DNA of 64,000 bases, from positions 1-64,000 of the forward strand of contig CAVRVD010000022.1 in the NCBI GenBank assembly GCA_963724535.1. The letters are read 5' to 3'. Shown here piece after piece: positions 7,749-16,319 of the stretch. Position numbers and translations under genes: made by a program. Positions within the stretch are counted from its first letter, which is position 1. Each line of letters starts with the position of its first letter. The notes under the pieces were generated by a model. The model made no database searches and had not been told where the DNA came from. It saw nothing but the letters and a program-made list of their open reading frames with translations. Source of the DNA: JADJPO01 sp963724535 (GTDB lineage Bacteria > Actinomycetota > Actinomycetes > Actinomycetales > Kineosporiaceae).

Positions 7749-9902
7749 TCAGACGTCGATCTGGTCCCGGTCCAGCTGTGTGGCGCCGGCCACGATGAAC
7801 TCCTTGCGCGGGGCCACGTCGTTGCCCATCAACAGCTCGAAGACCTGTGCCGCGGCGTCCAGGTCCGCGCTGCGCACCCTGCGCAGGGTGCGGTACCGCG
7901 GGTCCATCGTGGTCTCGGCGAGCTGGTCGGCGTCCATCTCGCCCAGGCCCTTGTAGCGCTGCGGCGGGCTCTTGTAGGTGCGGCCCTTCTTGTCCAGGGC
8001 GGCCAGGGTCCGGTACAGCTCGGCGTCGGAGTAGGTGTAGACGTACTCGTTCTTCTTGGACCCGGGGTTGACGATCTCGACCCGGTGCAGTGGCGGCACC
8101 GCCGCGTAGACCCGACCGGCCTCGACCAGCGGCCGCATGTACCGGAAGAACAGGGTGAGCAGCAGGGTGCGGATGTGTGCGCCGTCCACGTCGGCGTCAC
8201 TCATCAGGATGATCTTGCCGTAGCGGGCCGTCTCGAGCTCGAAGGTCCGGCCCGACCCGGCGCCGATGACCTGGATGATCGCCGCGCACTCGGCGTTCTT
8301 GAGCATGTCCGAGACGCTGGCCTTCTGGACGTTGAGGATCTTGCCCCGGATCGGCAGCAGGGCCTGGAACTCCGAGTCCCGGGCCCGCCGGGCCGTGCCG
8401 AGTGCGGAGTCGCCCTCGACGATGAACAGCTCACTGCGCTCGACGTCGTCGCTGCGGCAGTCGACCAGCTTGGAGGGCAGCGAGGACGTCTCCAGGGCGT
8501 TCTTACGCCGGCTGATCTCCTTGTGCTGGCGCGCAGCGACCCGGGTGCGCATCGCCCCGACCACCTTGTCCAGCAACAGGGCGGTCTGCGCCTTGTCGGC
8601 CCGCTTGGTCGAGGTCAGGACGGCGCCCAGCTCGCGTTCGACGACCTCGGCCACCACCCGGCGGACGGCGTTGGTGCCGAGCACCTCCTTGGTCTGCCCC
8701 TCGAACTGCGGCTCGGCCAGGCGGACCGTGACCACCGCGGTCAGGCCCTCCTGCACATCGTCCTTGTCGAGCCGGTCGTCCTTGGCGCTGAACTTCAGCC
8801 GGCGCGCGTTCTCGCCCACCACGGTCCGGAAGGTCTTCAGCAACGCCTGCTCGAAGCCGGCCATGTGGGTGCCGCCCTTGGGCGTGGCGATGATGTTGAC
8901 GAACGAGCGGACCTCGGTCTCGTAGCCGGTGTCCCAGCGCAGCGCGATGTCGACCTGGCAGTCCCGATCCACGGCGGTGGGACTCATGTGGCCGCGATCG
9001 TCCAGCACCGGGACGGTCTCGGTGAAGGTGCCCGATCCCTGCAGCCGCCAGATGTCAGTGACCGGCTCGCCGGCGGACAGGAACTCGACGAACTCGCCGA
9101 TCCCGCCGTCGTGGACGAAGGTCTCCTCGAAGGGTCCGTCGGCACCGGGGGTGCCGGGCAGGCCGCGCTCGTCGCGCAGCACGATGGTCAGTCCCGGCAC
9201 CAGGTAGCTGGTCTGTCGAGCCCGGGTCACCAGCTCGTCGTAGGCGAACGCGGCGTCGGCCAGGAAGATCTGCCGGTCCGCCCAGTAGCGCACCCGGGTA
9301 CCGGTGACCCCGCGCTTGGCCCGGCCGGACACCCGCAGCTCGCTGCCGTCGATGAACGGGGCGAACCGGGCCTGCGGGGTGGCTCCGGCGGGGCTGTGGG
9401 CGAAGACCCCGGGCTCACCGCGACGGAAGCTCATCGCGTACGTCTTGCCCCCGCGGTCCACCTCGACGTCCAGCCGCGCGGACAGGGCGTTGACCACGCT
9501 GGCACCCACGCCGTGCAGACCCCCGGACGCCGCGTAGGAGCCGCCCCCGAACTTGCCGCCGGCGTGCAGCTTGGTGAGGACCACCTCGACCCCGCTCAGC
9601 CCGGTCTTCGGCTCGACGTCGACCGGGATGCCGCGGCCGTCGTCGGCCACCTCGACCGAGCCGTCGGCGTGCAGACTGACCGCGATCCGGCGGCAGTGCC
9701 CGCCGAGGGCCTCGTCGACCGAGTTGTCGATGATCTCCCACAGGCAGTGCATGAGCCCCCGGGAGTCGGTCGAGCCGACGTACATACCCGGCCGCTTGCG
9801 GACCGCCTCCAGCCCCTCGAGGACCGACAGGTGCCGCGCGGTGTAGTCAGAGCCGGCACCTCGCCGTCCACCCCGTGCGGTGCTGATCGGCTGGACCGCC
9901 AC
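7749..9902 (-). CDS. parE: Type IIA DNA topoisomerase subunit B (second GyrB / ParE type)
   Basis: The 717-residue ATPase subunit has the GHKL signature NSVDEALGG, the GRGIPVD loop and GLHGVGASVVNALS. The Toprim domain carries EGDSALGTA and DADVDGAHIRTLLL. The C-terminus has QRYKGLGEM. These are GyrB/ParE hallmarks. Its position near the principal sigma gene, rather than beside dnaA/dnaN, points to the second actinobacterial copy, usually called ParE or GyrB2. The partner A subunit is not in the window. The start is GTG 9902, with AGGAGG 8 nt upstream; the longer frame to 10136 lacks similarity. Confidence 0.93.
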   Translation of the reverse strand: MAVQPISTARGGRRGAGSDYTARHLSVLEGLEAVRKRPGMYVGSTDSRGLMHCLWEIIDNSVDEALGGHCRRIAVSLHADGSVEVADDGRGIPVDVEPKTGLSGVEVVLTKLHAGGKFGGGSYAASGGLHGVGASVVNALSARLDVEVDRGGKTYAMSFRRGEPGVFAHSPAGATPQARFAPFIDGSELRVSGRAKRGVTGTRVRYWADRQIFLADAAFAYDELVTRARQTSYLVPGLTIVLRDERGLPGTPGADGPFEETFVHDGGIGEFVEFLSAGEPVTDIWRLQGSGTFTETVPVLDDRGHMSPTAVDRDCQVDIALRWDTGYETEVRSFVNIIATPKGGTHMAGFEQALLKTFRTVVGENARRLKFSAKDDRLDKDDVQEGLTAVVTVRLAEPQFEGQTKEVLGTNAVRRVVAEVVERELGAVLTSTKRADKAQTALLLDKVVGAMRTRVAARQHKEISRRKNALETSSLPSKLVDCRSDDVERSELFIVEGDSALGTARRARDSEFQALLPIRGKILNVQKASVSDMLKNAECAAIIQVIGAGSGRTFELETARYGKIILMSDADVDGAHIRTLLLTLFFRYMRPLVEAGRVYAAVPPLHRVEIVNPGSKKNEYVYTYSDAELYRTLAALDKKGRTYKSPPQRYKGLGEMDADQLAETTMDPRYRTLRRVRSADLDAAAQVFELLMGNDVAPRKEFIVAGATQLDRDQIDV

Positions 9903-10122
9903 GGTGTCGTCCTCCTGCTCCTCGCTCGTACGTCTGATCGAGGCTACCCCGGCTCGGCGGGGCCGCCCGGCCCGCGGCCATACGACACGCCTGGGCGAAT
10001 TCGCGGACAGCGAACGCCGCTGTTCGTGGGTTTGAGGAACGAGCCGAACTGGTTCACTGTTGTGCCGGGCATGGTGGCCGACAGGGTAGTCGTCCGCCTG
10101 AGCAACCGAAGGAGGCCCGCCC

Positions 10123-10350
10123 ATGAACGCCACCATCGCTCCAGCGCAGCTGAGTGCGACCGACCGGTGTGACCGGTGCGGCGCCCGCGCCTACATCAGG
10201 GTGACCCTGCCCGGGGGCGGCGATCTGCTCTTCTGCGCCCATCACGGCCGTATCCACGAGGGGGCGCTGCGCCGCAGCGCCCTGCACTTCCACGACGAGA
10301 CCGGCCGGCTCACCGGCACCCCCCCGACCGCTCCGGACGGCGAGCGCTGA
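10123..10350 (+). CDS. Small zinc-ribbon-like protein, DUF7455 family
   Basis: This 75-residue protein carries CDRCGARAYIRVTLPGG and FCAHHG, a Cys/His pattern suggesting one zinc site. I recognise it as the actinobacterial DUF7455 family, which commonly sits between the topoisomerase B gene and the principal sigma gene. Function is unknown. ATG 10123 follows AAGGAGG with proper spacing. The 220 bp between this start and the divergent topoisomerase gene holds the promoters of both. Confidence 0.85.
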   Translation: MNATIAPAQLSATDRCDRCGARAYIRVTLPGGGDLLFCAHHGRIHEGALRRSALHFHDETGRLTGTPPTAPDGER

Positions 10351-10504
10351 GCCCTCCGGGGCCTGCTTGAGCTGCGCTCCTCCTGCGCGATGACCGCCGG
10401 TGGTCCCAGCCGGTGATCCCAGCGTGACCGGACTGGTGTCGGCGGACCTCCGCTGGTCGGGTTGACACCTGGCGGGGCGACGTCACCGCACTACGCTCAA
10501 GGGC

Positions 10505-10981
10505 GTGGACGTCACCATCCTGGCCGGCGTCATGATCGTGGTCGGTCTGGCCGGCATCGTCCTGCCGGTCCTACCAGGTCTGCTGCTGTGCTGGGCCGGG
10601 GTGGCCGTCTGGGCGCTGTCACTGCGCAGCACCACCGCGTGGTCGATCCTCGCCGCGGCCACCGCGATCATGGTGATCGGCAGTGTGGTCAAGTACCTCG
10701 TGCCCGGCAAGCGGATGCGAGACGCCGGGGTGCCCTGGTCCACCCTGGGCCTGGGCTCGCTGCTCGGCATCCTGGGCTTCTTCGTGATCCCCGTGCTCGG
10801 CCTGTTCATCGGCTTCGTGGCCGGGATCTACCTGGCCGAACGCATCCGTCTCGACGACAACAGCCTGGCCTGGCCCTCCACCGTGGCCGCCCTCAAGGCA
10901 GTGGGGATCAGCATGATCATCGAGATGCTGTCAGGTCTGCTGATCGCCCTCAGCTGGGTGGTCGGCGTGCTCATCACCTGA
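10505..10981 (+). CDS. DUF456 membrane protein
   Basis: The 158-residue protein is almost entirely hydrophobic, with four to five predicted membrane segments and glycine-rich strings (GLAGIVLPVLPG, SLLGILGFFVIPVLGLFIG) typical of DUF456. Function is unknown. The start is GTG 10505. A TACGCT element at 10492-10497 ends 7 nt before it, so the mRNA may be leaderless. No ribosome binding site is visible. Confidence 0.85.
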   Translation: MDVTILAGVMIVVGLAGIVLPVLPGLLLCWAGVAVWALSLRSTTAWSILAAATAIMVIGSVVKYLVPGKRMRDAGVPWSTLGLGSLLGILGFFVIPVLGLFIGFVAGIYLAERIRLDDNSLAWPSTVAALKAVGISMIIEMLSGLLIALSWVVGVLIT

Positions 10982-11024
10982 GCACGGCACGCCGCGCGGC
11001 CCGCGGCACCGGCACCATGGGTCG

Positions 11025-11340
11025 ATGCACTACCTGTTCGGCGAGTTCACCCTCGACCTGGACCGCTTCGAGCTGCGGCGGGGTCGGCACGTCGTGCCGG
11101 TCGAGCCTCAGGTGTTCGACGTGCTCCGGTGGAGCACCGCGACCGGGTCGTGGCCAAGGAGGAGTTGCTCGACGCGATCTGGCACCCGGGCGGTGACGGA
11201 GTCCACACTCACGTCACGGATCAAGGTCGCTCGTCGTGCCCTCGGAGACAACAGTGCGTCTCAGTCCGATATCGAACCGTCCGCGGACGGGGGTTCCAGC
11301 TCCTCGCCGAGGTCGTGGCGGCGGCCTCGCCGACCCCGTC
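11025..11340 (+). pseudogene. Frameshifted winged-helix regulator remnant (OmpR/PhoB-type DNA-binding domain)
   Basis: The winged-helix domain is readable only by switching frames. MHYLFGEFTLDLDRFELRRG through EPQVFDVLR is in the ATG frame. VEHRDRVVAKEELLDAIW is in another. ESTLTSRIKVARRALGDN returns to the first, and VRYRTVRGRGFQLLAEV shifts again. At least three small indels are therefore needed. Full-length relatives have a long C-terminal effector domain. Here the sequence decays after about 11340, though LVTVLGP near 11370 may be its last trace. Confidence 0.8.
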
Positions 11341-11773
11341 CGGCCGGACGCTACACCGTGAGCGCCTGGTCACCGTGCTCGGTCCGGCTGCCTGGTGGGT
11401 GTCTGCGGCCGACGGCTGCAGTTCTCCGCCGCGCTCGCCGACGTGGTCACGGCCGGGGACCTCAAGCAGGATCGACTGCTCGACCGGATACCGGCCGCGC
11501 CACAGGTAGCTCGACGCCGGTCTCCCGGACCGCGCCGGAGGGCGGCTCCGCGCAGCGGCTGTGCCGGCCGTGACTTCCATCGGCTCACCACGGGCTGCCG
11601 GTCGCCTGATCGGCGCTGCGTAGCCGACCGGTGATACGCGAGATCTCGCGTCCACTGCCGCGCAGCGAAGATGCTTGCCGTGCACAACTACCAGGGGCTA
11701 GCGTCCGGGCCAGATTCAGAAGCGAATCATGGGGGCTGGCAGCGGCTCAGCGGTGCCGCAGAGGAGATCCGCG
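11341..11773. other. Non-coding remnant sequence upstream of the permease gene
   Basis: No credible gene is visible in these 430 bp. The first part probably holds decayed remains of the winged-helix regulator's C-terminal region. The final 15 bp carry GAGGAG, the likely ribosome binding site of the permease gene. Reading frames here are short and lack recognisable motifs. Confidence 0.4.
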
Positions 11774-13222
11774 GTGGCCACCACCCCCCGACGAGGGCAC
11801 GCCGGAGTTGAGTCCCACATCGAGGGCGCCGAGTACTTCGAGAAGCGCCAGCTCGAGAAGGGCGTCGCCGGGTGGGTGCTGCTGGCCGGCCTCGGCGTCG
11901 CCTACGTCATCTCCGGTGACTTCGCCGGGTGGAACTTCGGTCTCGGCCAGGGCGGCTGGGGAGGCCTGCTGATCGCCACCATCGTGATGGCGATCATGTA
12001 CCTGTTCATGGTGTTCGGGCTCGCCGAGCTCTCCTCGACGATCTCGACGACCGGCGGCGGCTACGCGTTCGCACGGCGCGCCATGGGGCCGTGGGGCGGC
12101 TTCGTCACCGGTACGGCCATCCTCATCGAGTACGCTATCGCCCCCGCCGCCATCGCCAACTTCATCGGCGCGTACGTCAACTCGCTGGTCGGCCTCGACG
12201 GCTGGTCGGTGTACCTCGTCTTCTACGTCATCTTCGTGGGACTCCATCTGTACGGCGTGGGCGAGGCCCTCAAGGTGATGTTCGCCATCACGGCGGTCGC
12301 CGTCTTCGCCCTCGTCGTCTTCGTCGCCGCCGCCATCCCCCAGTTCGACCCGGCGAACCTGAACAACATCGCCGTGGACACCTCAGCCGTGGGCTCCAGC
12401 ACGTTCCTGCCGTTCGGAGTCCTCGGCATCTGGGCCGCCCTGCCCTATGCCATCTGGTTCTTCCTGGCCGTCGAGGGCGTGCCGCTGGCCGCCGAGGAGT
12501 CCAAGAACCCCGCAAGGGACATGCCCCGCGGCATCATCGGCGCCATGGTCGCGCTGATCGTCTTCGCCGCCGCCATCCTGGTCGTCGCCCCCGGGGCCGC
12601 GGGGTCGGACTTCCTCAAGGAGTCCGGCAACCCGCTGGTGGAGGCGCTGGAGGCACCGGCCGCGTACGGCGGTCAGAACCTCGTCAGCGGGTTCATCAAC
12701 ATCGTCGGCCTGCTCGGGCTGATCGCCAGCTTCTTCTCGATCATCTACGCCTACTCGCGACAGACCTTCGCGCTCTCCCGGGCCGGCTACCTGCCAAAAC
12801 TGCTCTCCGTCACCGGCTCCCGCAAGACCCCGACGCTGGCCCTCGTGGTGCCCGGCATCATCGGCTTCGTCATGGCAGTGCTCAACCAGGGCGACCTGCT
12901 CATCCTGGTGGCCGTGTTCGGAGCGACGATCTCCTACATCATGATGACCGCCTCCCACATCCTCCTGCGGATCAAGGAGCCGGACCTGGCGCGGCCCTAC
13001 CGCACACCGGGGGGCGTCGTCACCACGGGGATCGCCTTCGTGCTTGCCGTGGTCGCCCTCGTCGCCGGCTTCTTCGTCGACACCAGGGTGCTCGTGATCA
13101 CTGCGATCGTGTATGCCGTCGCGATCGCCTACTTCGGTCTCTACAGCCGCCACCACATCGTGGCGACGGCGCCCGAGGAGGAGTTCGCGATGATCGAGGC
13201 CGCCGAGGAAGAGTTGCACTGA
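11774..13222 (+). CDS. eat: Ethanolamine / amine permease, APC superfamily
   Basis: The product (482 residues from GTG 11774) is a membrane transporter with about 12 spans. It contains GWVLLAGLGVAYVISGDFAG, followed by AELSST...GGGYAFARRAMGPWGG and GTAILIEYAIAPAAIANF, the pattern of ethanolamine permeases. GTG 11774 has GAGGAG about 7 nt upstream; an ATG at 11729 is in frame but poorly supported. No ethanolamine ammonia-lyase or aminotransferase gene is present. The next gene is a broken microcompartment vertex gene, so this may be the surviving transporter of a lost amine-degradation locus. Its first 155 bp are duplicated at 5087. Confidence 0.9.
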   Translation: MATTPRRGHAGVESHIEGAEYFEKRQLEKGVAGWVLLAGLGVAYVISGDFAGWNFGLGQGGWGGLLIATIVMAIMYLFMVFGLAELSSTISTTGGGYAFARRAMGPWGGFVTGTAILIEYAIAPAAIANFIGAYVNSLVGLDGWSVYLVFYVIFVGLHLYGVGEALKVMFAITAVAVFALVVFVAAAIPQFDPANLNNIAVDTSAVGSSTFLPFGVLGIWAALPYAIWFFLAVEGVPLAAEESKNPARDMPRGIIGAMVALIVFAAAILVVAPGAAGSDFLKESGNPLVEALEAPAAYGGQNLVSGFINIVGLLGLIASFFSIIYAYSRQTFALSRAGYLPKLLSVTGSRKTPTLALVVPGIIGFVMAVLNQGDLLILVAVFGATISYIMMTASHILLRIKEPDLARPYRTPGGVVTTGIAFVLAVVALVAGFFVDTRVLVITAIVYAVAIAYFGLYSRHHIVATAPEEEFAMIEAAEEELH

Positions 13223-13298
13223 CATCGCGTCGCGGCAGCGAGACACATGGGCGATCCCGCGCTCGGACGGGGTGGCCAAGCGTCAACGGAGGCAGATC

Positions 13299-13540
13299 AT
13301 GCGCATCGCACGTGTCGTCGGGCGCGCCGTCTCGAGCGTCAAGGAGGGCAGCCTCGTCGGGCAGAAGCTCCTGCTGGTGCGGGAGACCGACGAGCGAAAC
13401 TCGTTCACGGGGCCGGTGTTCGTCGCGGTGGACGCCGTCGGTGCCGGAACCGGTGAGCTGGTGCTTGCGAGTCCTGTGCGAGGTTCTGGCGGACCGGGTT
13501 GGACGCCCCGATCGAGCGGGTGATGAAACGGATGTCGGAG
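13299..13540 (+). pseudogene. Broken microcompartment vertex protein gene (EutN/CcmL, BMC-P family)
   Basis: From ATG 13299, with GGAGG 6 nt upstream, the frame encodes MRIARVVGRAVSSVKEGSLV, then GQKLLLVRET and FVAVDAVGAGTGELVLAS. This is the beta-barrel of the pentameric microcompartment vertex protein. The frame stops at 13523 after 74 residues, with a C-terminus unlike the family. Another frame reads ESCARFWRTGLDAPIERVM from about 13461, which resembles the expected SSAR...APIDRV ending. A one-base indel near 13460-13468 therefore probably broke the gene. It lies 76 bp after the permease and is not followed by other shell or enzyme genes. The remaining sequence up to the convergent sigma gene stop is 25 bp. 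Confidence 0.75.
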
Positions 13541-13565
13541 CCCGGGCCACGAGCGACCCGTCTTC

Positions 13566-14990
13566 TCAGTCCAGGTAGTCCCGCAGCACCTGCGAGCGCG
13601 AGGGGTGGCGCAGCTTCGACATGGTCTTGGACTCGATCTGGCGGATCCGCTCCCGGGTGACCCCGTAGACCTTGCCGATCTCGTCGAGGGTCTTCGGCTG
13701 GCCATCGGTCAGCCCGAACCGCATCGAGACCACGCCGGCCTCGCGCTCGGAGAGCGTGTCCAGCACCGAGTGCAGCTGCTCCTGGAGCAGGGTGAACGAC
13801 ACGGCGTCGGCCGGAACCACGGCCTCGGAGTCCTCGATCAGGTCGCCGAACTCGCTGTCGCCGTCCTCGCCGAGCGGGGTGTGCAGGGAGATCGGCTCCC
13901 GGCCGTACTTCTGGACCTCGACCACCTTCTCGGGGGTCATGTCCAGCTCCTTGGCCAGCTCCTCCGGCGTCGGCTCACGGCCCAGGTCCTGCAGCATCTG
14001 ACGCTGCACCCGGGCCAGCTTGTTGATCACCTCGACCATGTGCACCGGGATCCGGATCGTCCGGGCCTGGTCGGCCATCGCCCGGGTGATCGCCTGCCGG
14101 ATCCACCAGGTGGCGTAGGTCGAGAACTTGTAGCCCTTGGTGTAGTCGAACTTCTCGACGGCCCGGATCAGGCCCAGGTTGCCCTCCTGGATCAGGTCCA
14201 GGAACAGCATGCCGCGGCCGGTGTAGCGCTTGGCCAGGGACACGACGAGACGGAGGTTGGCCTCGAGCAAGTGGTTCTTGGCCCGCCGACCGTCCTCGGC
14301 GATCCAGTACAGCTCGCGACGCGTCTTGGTGTCGAGCCTTGCGCCGGAGTTCAGTCGTTCCTCGGCGAACAGGCCGGCCTCGATCCGCTTGGCCAGCTCC
14401 ACCTCCTGCTCGGCGTTGAGCAGCGCCACCCGGCCGATCTGCTTGAGGTAGTCCTTGACCGGGTCGGCGGTCGCACCGGCCGTGGCGACCTGCTGCGCCG
14501 GTGCGTCGTCGTCGTCGTCGGACAGGACGAATGCGTCCTCCTCGACGACGACCCGCGCCGCGGCGGTGTCCTCCGCACCGGGCTGGGCGTTGGCCTCAGC
14601 CTCGATCTCCGACGGGTCCGGCTCGTCCTCGCCCTGCTTCGCGGTCCCTGCCCCGGCACCCACGGCCGCGATCCGGGCCTCCGCCAGGTCGGCCTCGGTG
14701 ACCTCGACCTCCTCGCCGTCCGCCCCCGTCTCGGGCTTGTGGCCCGCTTTGGCCGACTTCTTGGCAGCCGACTTCTTGGCAGCCGACTTCGTCGCCGCGG
14801 GCTTGGCGGGCGTCGCACTCTCGGCCACGTCGGCATCGGCGGTTGAGGCCTTCGCGCGGGATGCGCGCTTGACCGGCGCGGTCGTCGTCGCGCGGCTGGC
14901 CGCCGCGACGATGCGCTGGGCCGGAGTGGGCTGGGTGTCCTCCGCACTGGAGTCGGTGGATTGAGAGCGGGATGCCGGGACCGACGACAC
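13566..14990 (-). CDS. sigA: Principal RNA polymerase sigma factor (sigma-70 group 1)
   Basis: The 474-residue protein has a long acidic and Lys/Ala-rich N-terminus (residues 1-170, with repeated KSAAKKSA). Conserved regions 1.2 to 4.2 follow: DPVKDYLKQIGRVALL, the region 2 strings AKRYTGRGMLFLDLIQEGN and YKFSTYATWWIRQAITRAMA, and the region 4.2 helix-turn-helix VTRERIRQIESKTMSKLRHP. It directs housekeeping transcription by recognising -10/-35 promoters. The start is GTG 14990 with a weak upstream GGTAG. The name hrdB is used in Streptomyces. Confidence 0.97.
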   Translation of the reverse strand: MSSVPASRSQSTDSSAEDTQPTPAQRIVAAASRATTTAPVKRASRAKASTADADVAESATPAKPAATKSAAKKSAAKKSAKAGHKPETGADGEEVEVTEADLAEARIAAVGAGAGTAKQGEDEPDPSEIEAEANAQPGAEDTAAARVVVEEDAFVLSDDDDDAPAQQVATAGATADPVKDYLKQIGRVALLNAEQEVELAKRIEAGLFAEERLNSGARLDTKTRRELYWIAEDGRRAKNHLLEANLRLVVSLAKRYTGRGMLFLDLIQEGNLGLIRAVEKFDYTKGYKFSTYATWWIRQAITRAMADQARTIRIPVHMVEVINKLARVQRQMLQDLGREPTPEELAKELDMTPEKVVEVQKYGREPISLHTPLGEDGDSEFGDLIEDSEAVVPADAVSFTLLQEQLHSVLDTLSEREAGVVSMRFGLTDGQPKTLDEIGKVYGVTRERIRQIESKTMSKLRHPSRSQVLRDYLD

Positions 14991-15167
14991 GGACTACCTT
15001 TCCGTCGCGAGAGCGGGCGAGCGAACCGAGCGCGCAGCGCACCACCGCAGTGACATCACGACATGGCGCACCCAACAGGTGACAACGGCGGACGACGTCA
15101 GGGCATGCCCGATCGGCTCAACTCGCCATTGTGGCACGTCGACAGGCTGGCCAGCACATCCGCCACG

Positions 15168-15794
15168 TCAGCCGGAGGTCGCGCCGCCACCGGTTGCCCT
15201 CCCCGCCCGTGCTGCCTGCTTCGCCGCTTTCTTGTGGTCCCGCACCTTCTGCAGGGATTCGGCGTCGACGACGTCGGCCACCGAGCGGTAGCCGTGCTCG
15301 GCGTACTCCCCCGCCGCCTGCTCCCAGCCCTGCGCATGCACGTCGAGCTGCTTGGCCAGCAGTGCGAGGAAGATCTTCGCCTTCTGCGCGCCGAACCCAG
15401 GCAGCGCCCGGAACCGGGCGAGCAGCTGAGCGCCGGTGAGCCGAGCGGCGTCCTGCCACAGCGCCTCGGCACGCCCGTCGTAGTTCTCCACCACGTACCC
15501 GGCAAGCGCCTGGACGCGGCTGCCCATGCTTGCCGGGTAGCGGTGGACGGCGGGTGGGCCGGTCATCAGGGCCGCGAACTCGCCCTGGCCCACCGCGGCC
15601 ACCGCAGCCGGGTCCAGCCGGTCGCTGCCCATCCGTTCGGCGATCAGCGCCGGCCCGGCGAAGGCCCGCTCCATCGGGAACTGCTGGTCCAGCAGCATGC
15701 CCACCAGCAGGGCGAACGGGTCTCGGCTGAGCAGGTCGTCCGCGTGCGGGTCCTGGGCCAGCACCAGATGGTGGCCGCCGTCCGCGCCGCTCAT
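15168..15794 (-). CDS. HhH-GPD family base-excision DNA glycosylase-like protein
   Basis: This 208-residue protein contains LLVGMLLDQQFPMERAF near the N-terminus and LLARFRALPGFGAQKAKIFLALLAKQL, a helix-hairpin-helix with GPD-type architecture. It belongs to the small HhH-GPD family found in actinobacteria next to universal stress protein genes. The target lesion is unknown, and no Fe-S cysteine cluster is present. Its ATG overlaps the UspA stop by 4 bp, so the two are translationally coupled. An Ala/Lys-rich tail follows the last helix. Confidence 0.82.
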   Translation of the reverse strand: MSGADGGHHLVLAQDPHADDLLSRDPFALLVGMLLDQQFPMERAFAGPALIAERMGSDRLDPAAVAAVGQGEFAALMTGPPAVHRYPASMGSRVQALAGYVVENYDGRAEALWQDAARLTGAQLLARFRALPGFGAQKAKIFLALLAKQLDVHAQGWEQAAGEYAEHGYRSVADVVDAESLQKVRDHKKAAKQAARAGRATGGGATSG

Positions 15795-16201
15795 GCCGTC
15801 TGCGCCTTCACCGCAAGCACTGCGCACGGTGCGTCCAGCAGGATCCGCTGGGCGTTCGAGCCCAGGATCAGCTTGCCGACCGGGGAGCGGCGCCGCAGCC
15901 CAATGACGATGAGGTCGGCCCGGCTCTCCTCGGCGACCGCCACCAGGTCCTCAGCCGGTTCCAGACCTCGCACCAGCTGACGGACCTCGTGCCGGATCCC
16001 GAGCCCATCGAGCTCGGCGCGCACCTCCTCGAGCTGGTCCTCGTACTTGGCCACCTCCTCGCGGTCCAGCTCCCGGCCGCCGCGGTTGGAGTTGATGACG
16101 ATCAGGTCGGTGTTGCGCAGAACGCATTCCTCGGCGGCCCGACGCAGAGCCGCGCGACCCTCGGCGGTGGCGATGTACCCGACGACGACAGGCATGTTCA
16201 C
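15791..16201 (-). CDS. Universal stress protein, UspA family
   Basis: The 136-residue single-domain protein has the Usp alpha/beta fold. It starts VVVGYIATAEGRAAL and ends with the ATP-binding signature GLRRRSPVGKLILGSNAQRI (about residues 104-123), followed by APCAVLAV. Such proteins bind ATP and respond to starvation, hypoxia or redox stress. It is the first gene of a two-gene unit with the HhH glycosylase. GGAGG lies just upstream of the ATG. Confidence 0.92.
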   Translation of the reverse strand: MNMPVVVGYIATAEGRAALRRAAEECVLRNTDLIVINSNRGGRELDREEVAKYEDQLEEVRAELDGLGIRHEVRQLVRGLEPAEDLVAVAEESRADLIVIGLRRRSPVGKLILGSNAQRILLDAPCAVLAVKAQTA

Positions 16202-16319
16202 CCTCCGGCAGCCTCACAGCCACGGGCCCACACCCGCGTGAGCAACCTACCGTCGAAGTCGCGAGGGTCGACACCCGGCCGACCGATCAGCCGGCGGCCG
16301 ACCACCTAGCGTGGTCTAC

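Noticed and set aside
8085..10172. Long plus-strand open frame opposite the topoisomerase B gene
   Set aside because: It is a high-GC antisense shadow: no domain, no ribosome binding site, and composition dominated by Gly/Arg/Asp as expected from the complement of a coding gene.
11929..13578. Second plus-strand frame across the permease gene
   Set aside because: Arg/His-rich out-of-frame translation of the permease; only its last codons touch the broken vertex gene.
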